NCBI RefSeq assembly: GCF_038066715.1
Contig: NZ_JBBUKT010000004.1
Coordinates: 434,001 to 498,000 of the forward strand
Source: Luteolibacter sp. Y139
GTDB taxonomy: Bacteria > Verrucomicrobiota > Verrucomicrobiia > Verrucomicrobiales > Akkermansiaceae
DNA: 64,000 nucleotides
Reading direction: 5' to 3'
In this document: one piece after another, positions 33,190 through 43,900 of the stretch
Numbering within the stretch: the first letter of the stretch is position 1
Layout of the letters: every line of letters starts with the position of its first letter
The notes under the pieces: generated by a model
What the model was told of the DNA's origin: nothing
The model's input: only the letters and a program-made list of their open reading frames with translations
Databases searched by the model: none
Program-made: the position numbers and the translations under genes

Positions 33190-34791
33190 TTATGGGGTGG
33201 GGTTCCAGTTGGGGTCGGTGAGGTTGAGGCGGGCGAAGGCTCGGGTGGAGTTGGGGAGGGTGATGGTTTTGCGGCCGCCGCTGGATGAAGTGGCGGTGGC
33301 GTCGAGCCAGGTGGGGGAGAGATTGGTGGAGGTTTGGGCTTTGAGGGAGATTGGCTGGCCGGGGGTGGTGGTGAGGTAGGTGGAGTCTTCTACCCATGAG
33401 AAGGTCTTGGTGCCGGAGCTTACCGTGAGGCGGGGGAGGTTGGGGTCGTTCGGGTTGTAGACCTCGGGGTTGGTGCCGCAGGCGAATTCGATTTCGTTTG
33501 AGAAGCCGTCGCCATCGGGGTCGGCGGCGGGGTGGCGTTGGGGGCCGAGGAGGCGGAAGTAGCCGCGGCTGCCGAAGTTGGTGAAGTAGCGCGGCTCGGT
33601 GGCGGCGGGGTGGATATTGAGCTCGGCGCGGACGGCGCTCCACTTCCAGTCCTTGATCTGGATGTAGTAGGTGGTGCCGGCGGTGATGGATTCGATGCGG
33701 ACACCTTCCGGAAGATCGAGGCCGGTGATCATGGTGAGGGAGCCGGGAGTGCCGGTGAAGACGTAGATGCCGGCAGAGCCATCACTGCCAAGCTGGGAGA
33801 AGCGGTAGGTGCCGCTCTGCGGGCAGGTCCATTTCCACCAGAGGGTGTGATCGTAGGACCATGGGGTGATGGTTTCATTCGGGACGCCGGTTTCGGCGGT
33901 GGCATTGAAGATCCAGCCGCCATCGCAGGCGATCAGGGCGGAGCCGAGGTTGGTGGCGTTGGCGAGGTTGTCATTCGGAGGGATGGTGGTGGGGATGGAT
34001 TCGAGCCAGAAATCGATCTCGCCGCGGTTGTTGGTGCCATCGATGCAGAATAGGTAGTCGTAGCCTGCCTGCACCTTCATGCCGCAGGTGGAGAAGCCGA
34101 GGGAGACGCGAACGGGGGAGCCGCCGGGAGCTCGCTCGTAGGCGGTGAGGCGGGTTTCGAAATCGCTGAGGCGGGAATCGAGACGGATGGCGCCGGCGGC
34201 GGGGGCGGTCCATCGCCACCAGACGGTGGCTTGTGGGGGTGCGGAGGGATACCAGTCTTCATCGGTGGCGGCGGTGGTGGTGGCGAAGACGTTATTGCCA
34301 TGCAGGCGCTGTGGCAGGGCACCGGTGATGGGGGTGGCGCTGGCGAGGTCGTCGGTGCCGCCGGGAGGGTAGGTTTTGAACTGGAAGACATCCGCGCCGA
34401 CGCTGTCGATGGCGATGCGGTAGGTGACGCCGGCGGTGGTGGGAAAGAAGACGTGTTCGGTGCCCTGGGCGACGACGTTGAGCGTGGCGAGGGTATTGCC
34501 GGTGTAGATGGCGATGCGGGTATTCGTGGTATTGAGGAACTCGCGGATGATGCAGGGGGCGGAGGTGGTGGGGGTCCAGCGGAACCAGTAGGAATGCGCG
34601 GCGGGGCTGCCGGCGTGGGCGGGTTCGCCGGCTTCAGCGGTGCCACCGCCGCCGATGAAGCCGTAGTAGGGGAGGGCGAAGGTGGCGAGGTCGGTGGCCT
34701 CGGCGAACTTGTCATTGTCGGCGCGCAGTGGGAGCGCTTGGCCGAGGAAGAGGAGCAGGCAGAAGAAGAGGCGGGCGGCGAGCAGCTTCAT
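33190..34791 (-). CDS. Secreted PPC-like repeat protein
   Basis: 533 residues. Signal peptide 1-24 (ending LPLRA). Three beta-sandwich repeats resembling the bacterial pre-peptidase C-terminal (PPC) fold, at about 25-135, 140-265 and 270-400. Each starts with a D-N/D-L-A-x-A-T-x-L pattern (DKFAEATDLA, DDLASATPIT, DNLANATNLG) and contains a WW/FRWT strand (YWFRWTP, VWWRWTAP, LWWKWTCP). A PDGDGFSNEIEFACG loop (about 425) and a short beta tail follow. No catalytic residues. Likely an extracellular binding or adhesion protein. Single gene with a strong terminator. Confidence 0.85.
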   Translation of the reverse strand: MKLLAARLFFCLLLFLGQALPLRADNDKFAEATDLATFALPYYGFIGGGGTAEAGEPAHAGSPAAHSYWFRWTPTTSAPCIIREFLNTTNTRIAIYTGNTLATLNVVAQGTEHVFFPTTAGVTYRIAIDSVGADVFQFKTYPPGGTDDLASATPITGALPQRLHGNNVFATTTAATDEDWYPSAPPQATVWWRWTAPAAGAIRLDSRLSDFETRLTAYERAPGGSPVRVSLGFSTCGMKVQAGYDYLFCIDGTNNRGEIDFWLESIPTTIPPNDNLANATNLGSALIACDGGWIFNATAETGVPNETITPWSYDHTLWWKWTCPQSGTYRFSQLGSDGSAGIYVFTGTPGSLTMITGLDLPEGVRIESITAGTTYYIQIKDWKWSAVRAELNIHPAATEPRYFTNFGSRGYFRLLGPQRHPAADPDGDGFSNEIEFACGTNPEVYNPNDPNLPRLTVSSGTKTFSWVEDSTYLTTTPGQPISLKAQTSTNLSPTWLDATATSSSGGRKTITLPNSTRAFARLNLTDPNWNPTP

Positions 34792-34916
34792 GACGCCGTG
34801 AACCTTACCGGAAAATCGGGGAGGATGAAGTTCCGAGTTTTCCGGGGTTTCGGGGGTATAAAGAGGCGGTTCGCTGGCGGCTGGACAGTGGGGAGGCGAC
34901 GCGCTAACAGGGGAGT

Positions 34917-35243
34917 ATGGCCCAAGGATATTACAAACTTAAGGGTGGGGCGTCGTGCCGCTTCACGTTGCTTGCCGCGAACCATGAGGTGATTCTGACC
35001 AGCCAGAGCTATGACTCGAAGGCGGGGGCGGAAGGAGGGATCGAGTCGGTCCGGAAGAATGGTCCGGATGCGAAGAACTATGAGAAGAAGACTTCGTCGG
35101 CGAAGCAGCCGTATTTCGTGCTGAAGGCGGGGAACGGGCAGATCATCGGGACGAGCGAGATGTATACGAGCGAGGCGGGGAGGGATAATGGGATTGCCTC
35201 GGTGCAGGCTAACAGTGCGAGTACGACGGTGAAGGAGGAGTGA
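34917..35243 (+). CDS. YegP/UPF0339 family protein
   Basis: 108 residues made of two DUF1508 repeats: GYYKLKGGASCRFTLLAANHE...ILTSQSYDSKAGAEGGIESV and PYFVLKAGNGQIIGTSEMY...SEAGRDNGIASV, the doubled form found in YegP. Small cytoplasmic beta-alpha protein of unknown function, often induced by stress. GGGGAG lies directly upstream of the ATG. Transcribed divergently from the PPC-like gene. Confidence 0.9.
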   Translation: MAQGYYKLKGGASCRFTLLAANHEVILTSQSYDSKAGAEGGIESVRKNGPDAKNYEKKTSSAKQPYFVLKAGNGQIIGTSEMYTSEAGRDNGIASVQANSASTTVKEE

Positions 35244-35349
35244 GGTGAAGTTTGCTAGGTTCTAGTTTTCAGTTTTCAGGAAGAAGACTGATGCGGGGCA
35301 TTGGCGATGCCGCGGGATTGATCAGTGGGGCGAACGTCGCACTGGCTTC

Positions 35350-35374
35350 CGCATTCTCACGAATGCGCCTACGG
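35350..35374. repeat. REP-like hairpin, CTACG-tail family
   Basis: 7-bp stem CGCATTC/GAATGCG, loop TCAC, tail CCTACGG. A degenerate GAACGTCGCACT sequence just before it (35324-35340) recalls the CCTTA family, so at least two families are clustered in this 179-base gap. Confidence 0.55.
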
Positions 35375-35398
35375 TTGGAGAAGTGGGCCGTCCCCGTG

Positions 35399-35426
35399 CA
35401 ACGACAGGAGTGTCGTTGCTCCTTAT
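35399..35426. repeat. REP-like hairpin, CCTTA-tail family, carrying a stop codon
   Basis: Perfect 8-bp stem GCAACGAC/GTCGTTGC, loop AGGAGT, tail TCCTTATG. TTA at 35423-35425 is the TAA stop of the minus-strand alginate-lyase-family gene. Confidence 0.6.
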
Positions 35427-37675
35427 GGGGTGACGTTTGAGTAAGGGGAGTAGCCGCCGCGGTGGTAGGTGCGGATGCGGTAGTGGAAGGCGGCGGGGTT
35501 TTTGAGGCCGGTGTTTTCGAAGCTGGTGGCGGTGGGGGAGAGGTCGGCGATTTCGTAGAAGGGGGCGTTGTCGAGGGAGGCTTCGATTTTGATGCCGGAG
35601 ATGGGCGGTTGCGTGGCGTCGTTTGTTAGAGGCCAGTCGAGGCGGATGAGGTCGTTGGAGACTTTGGTGGCTTTAAGATTGCCGGGGGATGGTGGTGGGG
35701 CGGGGAGGTTCTTTTCGATGGTGACGTGGTCGAAGAGGCCTTGCGGGGGATCTTCTTTTTTGGTGCCGGGCGGGTTGCCTTCGGCGCTGACGAGGAGGCC
35801 GGCTAGGGCGGCGGTTGGGAGATTGAGGGTGCTCTTGCCGACTTCGAACCACTCGATGCCATCGGGTGATTGGTAGGCGGTGAAGTCGTCGCCGTGGCGT
35901 TGGAGGCGGAACCAGACGGGGAGCCAAGTGTAGTCGTTGCCGGGCTTGGTGGTGACCTTGCCCTTGTCATCGCGAGTGCGGAAGCGGGCCTGGCGGCCGC
36001 CGGCATCGCCGAGGGTCATGGCGGCGATGCGCGGGGACTTGCTGTCGCTGTCTCTAACAATGATGCCCATCATGCCGACGGGGCCGCGCCATTCGACGAG
36101 GCGGGCGGTGAGGTCGAAGTCGCCTTCGATGGGGGTGCCGGTGAAGCTGCCATCGATGGCCTTGCCGGTGGCGGGGACGATGAAGGAGTGGCCGGCGGCG
36201 TCTGAGAAGGAGGTGTCTGCGATGGAGGTGGATTGGAAGGCGGGGGGCAAGGGGCCGGGCTTGGCGGGTTCGGCGCTGGTGGGGGTGGAGGGCTGGCTTT
36301 TGCCGGCGTTATTGAGAGCGGCGATGGTGTAGTGGTAGGTCTTGCCGGGCTCGACATCGGTGTCGGTGTAGGTGGGCGTGGTCCAGACGTTGGTGGAGTA
36401 GATGGACTTGAAGGGGCCGCCGGGTGAGGTGGCGCGGGTGACTTCGTAGCCGTGGGCGGTGTAAGCGCCGGAAGGAGACCATTTCAGCTCAATGCGATTG
36501 ATGCCGGGGGTGGCGGTGACTTCGCGCGGGGTGGGAGGCGGGGCGGTTGTTAGAGGCGAGGCCTTGGCATCGAGGGTGTAGGTGAGGGTGCCGTAGCCGA
36601 AGACATCGACCTCGCCGGGTTCGGGGCGGCGGAGTTCGGCGAGGAGCTGGACTTGAGGGGCCTTGAGCTTCTGGCGGACGACGTAGTGATTGTACATCAG
36701 CTCGAAGTGCGAGGTGAGGAGGCGGCCCTTGTAATTACGAGAGATGTAGTACTGGTTGGCGCGGTCGTCGTTGGTGTAGAAGGTGTAGGGGACGCCTTTC
36801 CAGAGCGTGAACTGCGCGGTGTATTCGCCGGCGGCGAGGAGGCGGTTGTTGTCGTGGCTGAAGAGGTCGAGGCCTTGGTTCCAGGCGACCTGGCAGGTTT
36901 CGACGAGGAGACCCATGCCGCCCATGGCGTGGGCCTGGTCGCGGCCGCTTTCCTGCCATTGGCCGAGGCCGCCGGGGTAGAGGAAGGGAACGGCGTTCTT
37001 GAGCGAGCCCATGCCGCGGCCGTTCTTGAAGTAGTCGACGGCTTCATCGAACTTCGCGGAGTCATCGCAGAAGACGCCGATGGCGAGGATGGCGCGGAGA
37101 TTGCAGGTGTCCCAGTTGGCCCAGTAGTTGTTGTCCTCTGATCCATTGTGGCGGACGAGGAAGTCGTGGCAGACGGGGTAGAAGTAGTCTAACAGGAGGT
37201 GCTTGAACTTGTCCTGATCGGCGGCGGACCAGCCGGGGTAGGTGCGCAGGACTTCGGCGGCGAGGGCGAAGCTGCCGATGGGGATGCCGCTGAGGCCGGG
37301 TTGGTCTGGGCCCTTGGGAAGTTCGTTCACGGTGGAGGCCCAACCGTTGAGAATGCGCACGGCGCACTCGGCGTGGTCCTTTTCGCCGGAGATGACCCAG
37401 CGGAGGGCATTGAGGTAGGCGGCGGTGGCGTCGTCCTGCGCGCGCTGGCGGCTGGCCATGTGGGGGTGGGGTGCGGCCTTGTAGTCGCTGGCGGCCTTGC
37501 GGTCCTTGAGAAGGGTTTCCCAGCCATCGATCCATGGGTGCTCCTTGGCGGCGACCTTGGTCTTCATGCGGTCGAAGTCGGCCTGGGTGTGGAGGCCACC
37601 GGGGTGGATGAAGTCGCGGGCGAGGGCTGGCGCGAGAAGGCAGAGGGAGAAGAGCAGCGTGCGAAGGGAGGTCAT
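35423..37675 (-). CDS. Secreted alginate-lyase-family protein with FN3 and DUF1349-like domains
   Basis: 750 residues. Signal peptide 1-19 (ending PALA). Residues 20-380 form an alpha/alpha toroid of the alginate-lyase family (PF05426 type): HPGGLHTQADFDRMK, then NYWANWDTCNLRAILAIG, SGRDQAHAMGGMGLLVETCQVAWNQG and YNHYV. The Asn-Trp and Arg-Asp-Gln-x-His motifs are the probable active-site region. An FN3 domain (about 390-475), a DUF1349-like jelly roll (about 490-660) and a second FN3 (about 665-750) follow. It is the close paralogue of the catalytic part of the 2088-residue protein next door. A perfect TTACCATGGTAA palindrome lies 68 bases upstream of the ATG. The stop is inside a REP-like element. 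Substrate is inferred to be a uronic-acid polymer. Confidence 0.87.
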   Translation of the reverse strand: MTSLRTLLFSLCLLAPALARDFIHPGGLHTQADFDRMKTKVAAKEHPWIDGWETLLKDRKAASDYKAAPHPHMASRQRAQDDATAAYLNALRWVISGEKDHAECAVRILNGWASTVNELPKGPDQPGLSGIPIGSFALAAEVLRTYPGWSAADQDKFKHLLLDYFYPVCHDFLVRHNGSEDNNYWANWDTCNLRAILAIGVFCDDSAKFDEAVDYFKNGRGMGSLKNAVPFLYPGGLGQWQESGRDQAHAMGGMGLLVETCQVAWNQGLDLFSHDNNRLLAAGEYTAQFTLWKGVPYTFYTNDDRANQYYISRNYKGRLLTSHFELMYNHYVVRQKLKAPQVQLLAELRRPEPGEVDVFGYGTLTYTLDAKASPLTTAPPPTPREVTATPGINRIELKWSPSGAYTAHGYEVTRATSPGGPFKSIYSTNVWTTPTYTDTDVEPGKTYHYTIAALNNAGKSQPSTPTSAEPAKPGPLPPAFQSTSIADTSFSDAAGHSFIVPATGKAIDGSFTGTPIEGDFDLTARLVEWRGPVGMMGIIVRDSDSKSPRIAAMTLGDAGGRQARFRTRDDKGKVTTKPGNDYTWLPVWFRLQRHGDDFTAYQSPDGIEWFEVGKSTLNLPTAALAGLLVSAEGNPPGTKKEDPPQGLFDHVTIEKNLPAPPPSPGNLKATKVSNDLIRLDWPLTNDATQPPISGIKIEASLDNAPFYEIADLSPTATSFENTGLKNPAAFHYRIRTYHRGGYSPYSNVTP

Positions 37676-37742
37676 GAACGAGGAAGAAAAGCGGCGGATA
37701 GAAATACGGACGGCCTTTCAGGCGTGTTGCTGCGGGGATCGC

Positions 37743-37754
37743 TTACCATGGTAA
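37743..37754. promoter_or_regulatory. LacI-type operator (perfect palindrome)
   Basis: TTACCATGGTAA, 68 bases before the ATG at 37675. Matches TTAC-N4-GTAA at 50680 and 55276. A weaker TTGCCAATGTAA lies at 37774-37785. It is flanked by an outer inverted repeat GTTGCT/AGCAAC (37726-37731, 37762-37767). Confidence 0.6.
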
Positions 37755-37865
37755 CAGTCGAAGCAACGCCTGCTTGCCAATGTAAATCCGCGAGCCGTCG
37801 AGAAGCGGTGCGGGATTGCCGATGGTGGGGCCGGGTCCCGTTATTTGGGTATAAACGGGAAGGGT

Positions 37866-37893
37866 TGCCGTGGAGTTGGGTTTCTCCACGGCA
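37866..37893 (-). terminator. Hairpin after the giant alginate-lyase-family gene
   Basis: 10-bp stem TGCCGTGGAG/CTCCACGGCA with an 8-base loop, 17 bases past the stop at 37910. No T run follows on the minus strand, so it is terminator-like by position and stability only. Confidence 0.5.
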
Positions 37894-37909
37894 GCCCGTT
37901 GCGGGCGGG

Positions 37910-40900
37910 TCAGCGCGTGACGAGGATGTGGTAGAAACCGCGGCTGCCGGTTTGCACGGGCGCGACGAGCTGCAGGGTGCTACCGTTGCCGGTCTGTGGG
38001 GAGCCGATGTTTTGCCACGAGCCCTCGGTGAGGTCGGGTGAGTACTGGATTTGGTAAACGTGTCCGGGCACCGAGCTTGCGACTGACATGGAGAGATTGC
38101 CGCCGGGGTGTGGCGTGGTGAGGGAGGCGTTGCGGATTTCCCCGTCGGTGATGGGTGCCGACTCGGGTGTGGCGCTGGCTTCCGTGGAGTCGGCTCCGGT
38201 GCCGGTGAAGTTGGTGGCGCTGACGATGTAGTAGCGTGTGACGCCGGTGGGCAGGGCGGTGTGGAGGAAGGCGGGCTGAGAGAGGCCGCTGCCGACGATG
38301 GTGTAGGGGCCGCCGGCGGTGGTGGCGGACTTGACCGTGTAGCTGGAGGCGTAGGGGACGGCTTCCCATGAGAGCTGGACCTGCTGGAACTCGCCGGTGG
38401 CTTCCAGTCCGGAGGGAGCGGCGAGCGGTGAGGCGAAGGTGGCGATTTCCTCCGTGGTCATGGCGCGGGAGTAGATGCGGAAGTCATCCAGCGCGGCATT
38501 CAAGTAGGGATCATTCCACTGCGACTTGCCGAGGTAGTTCTGGGTGGTGGTGCCGAGGCTGACGGGCGAGAGGGTCATGGTGGTATTTTCGCCGACCTGA
38601 GCGCCATTCAGATAGAGGCGGCCGGTGGTGCCGGAAAGGACGACGGCGACGTGTGCCCACTCGCCGAGAGGCGTGACGATGTTGCTATTGATGATCTGCT
38701 CGGCGACCGACGGGGTGCGGATGGCGAAGCGAAGTTTGTTAGAGCTGCCGCCGGTGCCGTATTGGGTGCTGAGGAACATGTAGTTCGTGGTTCCGGTGCC
38801 GAAGTCGAAGATTCGCTGCCAAGTGGTGGGAGCTCCATTGAGGCGGACCCAGGTCATGAAGGTGGCATTGGTGAGTCCGCTGATGGTGCCGGTGGGGAGG
38901 GTGAGGTATTGGGAGGAGCTGCCGGTGAAGGAGAGGCTGTTGGAGAGCTTGCCGGCTTGCCAGGCTGGTGCATTCACGGTGGTGCCGTGCCAGCCGAGGC
39001 CGCTTGCGTCGGAGGCGGTGAGGCCTTCGCTTTCATCGAGCTTCAGATGGAGGCGAAGGTAGCTCGGGGTGGCGGCGACTTCAGTGGAGTTCGCGCTGGT
39101 GCCGAAGGCGTTCGTAGAGCCGACGACGTAGTAGCAGGTGGTGCCATTGGTGAGGCCGGTGTCGGTGAAGCTCGTGGTGGTGAGGCCGCTGGCGATCACG
39201 GTGTAGGGGCCGCCGCTGGTGGTGGAGCGCTTGACCTGATAGGTGCTGGCGAAATCGGCGGTGGTCCAGGTGAGGGGGATTTGCGTGTCGCCCGCGCCTG
39301 CGGTGAGGCCGGTCGGGATGACGGGCTGAGGATTGGCGGCGGCGGCGATTTCCGCGGCGCTCAGGGCGCGGCTGTAGATGCGGAATTCATCGAGTGCGCC
39401 ATTGAGATACGGGTCGGCGGCGAACTGGGATTTGCCGAGGTAGTTCTGGGTGGTGATGCCTAGGCTGGTCGGCGAGAGGGTCATGCCGGTGTTCTGGCCG
39501 ACTTGGACGCCATTGACGTAGAGCGTGCCGGTATTGCCGGAGCGGGTGACGGCGACGTGGGCCCAGGTGCCGACTGTGAGTGCGGTGGAGCTATTGATGA
39601 TCTGCTCGCCGACGGAGGGTGTGCGGATGGCGAAGCGGAGCTTGGCGGTGTTCGGTGAAGTGCCGGTGTATTGCGGCGTGAGGAACATGTAGTTGTTCGT
39701 GCCAGTGCCGAAGTCGAAGATGCGCGAGAAGGTGGTGAATGCGCCGATCTTCACCCAGCAAGAGATGGTGTGGTCGGTGAGGCCGTTCACGATGCCGCTG
39801 GGGAGTGTCAGGTGCTGGCTGGCGGTGGCGGGGAGGTTGATAGCATTGCCGAAATTTCCGGCGGCCCATGCGGGTGTGTTGATGAGGGTGGCGTTGGTGC
39901 CATTGCCACTGGAGTCGGCGGCGGTGGTGCCGGTGGATTCATCGAACTTCAGGCGCAGAAGCAGGTCGGAAATGACGGCGGTTGCCTCGGTGGATGGCGC
40001 GCTTTCGCCCTGGGTGTTTACCGCGGTGACGATGTAGTAATAGGTGGTGCCGCTAACGACGGCGGTATCGACCAAGGTGGTGGCGGTGAGGCCGGTGGCG
40101 ATGGTGGTATAGGGGCCGCCGCTGGTGGTGGCGCGTTTGACCTTATAGGTCTGGGCGGTGGCGCTGGTGTTCCAGGTGAGCGTGACCTTGTTGCCGAGAG
40201 GGCCAGCGTCGAGGCCGGTGGGGACGATGGGGGCGACTCCATTCAGCAGTGCGGCGACTTCCGAGGGGGTGAGGGCGTAGTTGTAGAGACGGAAGTCATC
40301 GATCCTGCCGGTGAAGAGGGGATCGGCGGCGAACTGGCTTTCGCCGAGGTAGTTCAACGCGAGGTTGATGTTGCTGGGGTCATTGGTGATGGTGCTGCTG
40401 GTGGCTTTGGCGACGCCGTTGACGTAGAGGGTTGCCGTATTGCCACCGAGGGTGATGGCGATGTGAGCCCAGGTGCCAGTGGGCAATGGCGAGGTATCGA
40501 GTGCTTGTTCGACGCCGTTTTCCTTGATGGCGAAGCGCATGTTGGAGCCATTCGAGGGCGTGAGGAAAAGGTATTCATCGGTGCCGCTGCCGAAGTCGAA
40601 GATGCGCTGATGGGCTGCACCGCCGTCCCACCAGACCCATGCGGCGACGGTGATGTCCTTGTAGAGGTATTGGGAGAGTGGGCCGAGGTCGGCGTTGTTC
40701 GAAGTGCCGTCGAAGGTGAGGGCCTGGGTGATAACGCCGGGGGTGTAGTTGGCGGTGCCGGTGATGGTGGCGGGTGGGCCGCCCTGGCTATCTGCGCCGG
40801 AGCCATCGAGAGTGTAGCGGGCGATAAGGCTGTTGCCGAAGACCGTGATGTTCAGCGTGGCGTCGGTGGTGGCACCGGTGTTGTCGGTCGCGCGGATGAT

Positions 40901-43900
40901 GAAGCTGTTGATGCCGACATCGGAGAGGGCGGGTGTGCCGGAGAGTGCGCCATTTGTGGCGACGGCGAGCCATGAGGGTCCGCTGATTTTCGAGTAGGCG
41001 ATGGAGGAACCGGTGTCCACGTCGCTGGCGCTGCCGGCGAGTGTGCTGGTGTAGGCGACGCCTTGGGTGACGGCAGGTTTGGTGAGGGGATTGAAGCTCC
41101 ATGTGGGAGCGTCGTTGGTGTTGTTGACGGTGAGGTAGAGGTTTGCATCGTCCGTGGCTCCGGAAGGGTCGGTGACGCGCACGACGAAGAGGTTCGGGCC
41201 GACGTCGCCATTGGGAGGGGTGCCTGTAAGGGAGCCATTCGAGGCGACATTGAGCCACGTGGGGCCGCTGACTTTCGACCAAGTGAGGGTTCCTCCGTTG
41301 GCGTCGGTTGCGTCGTTCGCGAGTGTCTGGCCGGTGTAGGCGCTGTCTTCGGTTGCGTCCGGCTTGGTGATGGGATCGAGGGTGAAAGCGGGGGCTGTGT
41401 TCGCGCTCTGGCCCCAGAGCGAATAGACGTCGTTGCCGGAGAGGGCGTGGTTGTAGATGCGGAAGTCGTCGATGCGGCCGCTGAAATACGGATCGCCATT
41501 CCATATGCTCTTGCCGAGGTAGCAGAAGGGCTGGCCGAAGAGTGGATCGAGTGGTCCGGTCGCGGTGCCGACGGGCACGCCATTGACGTAGAGGGTAGCA
41601 GTGTCGCCATTGAGGGTGATCGCGACGTGGGTCCAGGTTGCCACGGGCATCGCTGGGCCGGTGATGGTGAGCGTGCCGTCGGTGCCGCGCGACGTGGTCA
41701 TCTGGAAGCGCAGGAGGTTCGAGCCTGCGTTCACCGTGAGCATCATGTATTTTTCGATCTCGCTGCCGAAGTCGAAGACGCGTTGCCAGGCATTGCCGCC
41801 GTTCCAATAGACCCAGGAGGCGATGGTGATGTCGCGATAGTTGCCGGAGCCGGCGGGGAGCTGCACGTATTGGTCGGTGCCATTGAGCGAGATGGCTTGG
41901 CCGCTGAAGCCGGTCGCGTAGCCGGGGGCAGTGGCGCCACCCATGGCGGTGGCGTGGCGTGTGCCGATGGCGTCGCTGATGGTATTGTCGAAGGTGTAGC
42001 GGGTGACGAGATCGCGGGCGACGCGAAGTTCGGGGCTGTTGGCGGTTTCGCCTGACGGGGTGTTGGCGGAGACGACGTAGAACCACGCGTTGCTGTTAGA
42101 AACGGTAGTGTCGGTGGCGGTGAGATTGAGGGCGTCGGGAGTGGTGGCGATGGTGGTGTAGGGGCCGCCGGGGGTGGTGCTGCGTTTGAGGTTGTAGCTC
42201 GTCGCGTAGGTCGAGCCGAACCAGTTCAACGTCACGCGATTCTTACTCCAATAGCCTGTGAGTCCACTGGGTGTGGCACCGGCTGCGATGGGGTCGCGTG
42301 TCTGGGTGAGGGTGCCGAGGCCGATCCAATCCACGGCGGACGGATGATACTCGACGTGTGGGTAGCCCTCGGGCCGCGTCGTGTCCGCGGCGAGCTTGCA
42401 GTAGGGCGCGGCGATCCCCTTGATATTGGCGTAGTGGTTGTAAACCAGCTCGCCGACGATGTAGCCGAGACCCGGTGCGCCGGCGACGGCGCCTTCCGTG
42501 TAGGTGAGGCTGGCATTGCGGTGCTCGGTGTAGGGGACGCTATTGCCGAGATTGTATTTCGCGACGTATTCGAAGGCGCGCAGGACGCGATTGTTATCGT
42601 AGGCAAAGAGGTCATCGCCCTGGTTCCACGCGGTCTGGCAGAGCAAGGCCATGCAGTACCAGCCGCCCTGATTGTGGCCTTGGTCGCGTCCGGCTTCTTC
42701 GCCCTGGGCGAGGCCTTCGGGGTGCAGCATCCATGCGGCGCGTTCGACGCGTCCGTTGCCGGGACCGTATTTGAAGTAGTCGACCGCCTGCTGATAGACG
42801 GCGCGGTTGTCACAGAGCACGCCGATGGCTGCCATGGAGGCCATGTTGCAGGTGTCCCAATTGAGCCGGTAATGGGTGTTGCCGCCCTTGGACTCGGGGG
42901 TGCCGTGGTGCCGCCAGAGGAAGTCGAAGTTCGCGGGGTAAAAGACCCGCATCATCATGTCCTTGTAGGCCTGCTTTTCCGCCGCGGGCCAGCCGGGATA
43001 GGTGCTGAGAAGTTCCCCGCCGGTGGCGAAAAGGTAGCCGCAGATGCCTGCGGCGAGTGAAGCATTGGTGTCGCCGGTGACGCCGATGAGGTCCGACCAG
43101 ACGTTGGCGATCTGGACGGCCCGGTCTGCGTAGGCAGTGTTGCCGGTGATGTGCCAGCGCAGTGCGAGCTCGTAGATCGCCTGCGCGTCCTGCTGAGAGC
43201 GCGTGTAATTGTTGGCTCCGGTGCCGCCGCGATTGATGTAGTCGACATTGTAGGCACCCCAGCCGGTCTGCGCGTAGGGGCTGGCGGCGAGTTGGTCGAA
43301 GTCCGCTTTCCATGGCTGTGCGTTCGCGGCCACTTTCGATGCCATGCGCGCGAGGTCGGCTGCCGAATGCAGAGTGCCTGGGTGCGAGAATGGTGTGTAG
43401 GGCGCGGAGGTCGCCGTCATGTTCACTTGGAACACGCGATCGCCGGTCAGCGGAGTGATCGTCGCGCCGTTGCGCGTGTAGGCTGCTCCGCCGCTGTAGG
43501 GATTGGCGTTTGTTCCCAGCCACTCGAAATAGGCGCTGCTGCCATTGCCGATGCGAAGATCGAAGCCGTAGGTGGTGTTCGGTTCGAGATGAACGCTGAA
43601 CGGCAGATTGAAGGTGACGTAGGTGCCTGATCCGTTCGTGCTGGTGCCCGCTCCGGGATGGCCGGTTCCTCCGGAGGTGAAGCATTGAGCTGAGACGGTT
43701 GAGAATGCGGTTCCGTTCAGCTTTCCGATTTCGACGATGATGGGTCCGTTGGTGAAATTCAGGTCCCAGGAGGTGCGGTTGTTTCCGGAGGCGGTGTTGT
43801 TCGTGTAGCCTGCCATGCGGACGGTGAACGAAGTTGCGTCGTAGCCATTCGCATTGTTGCCGGTGAGGATGAGCTGTCCTTGGCGAGGTTGGTTGTTGGC

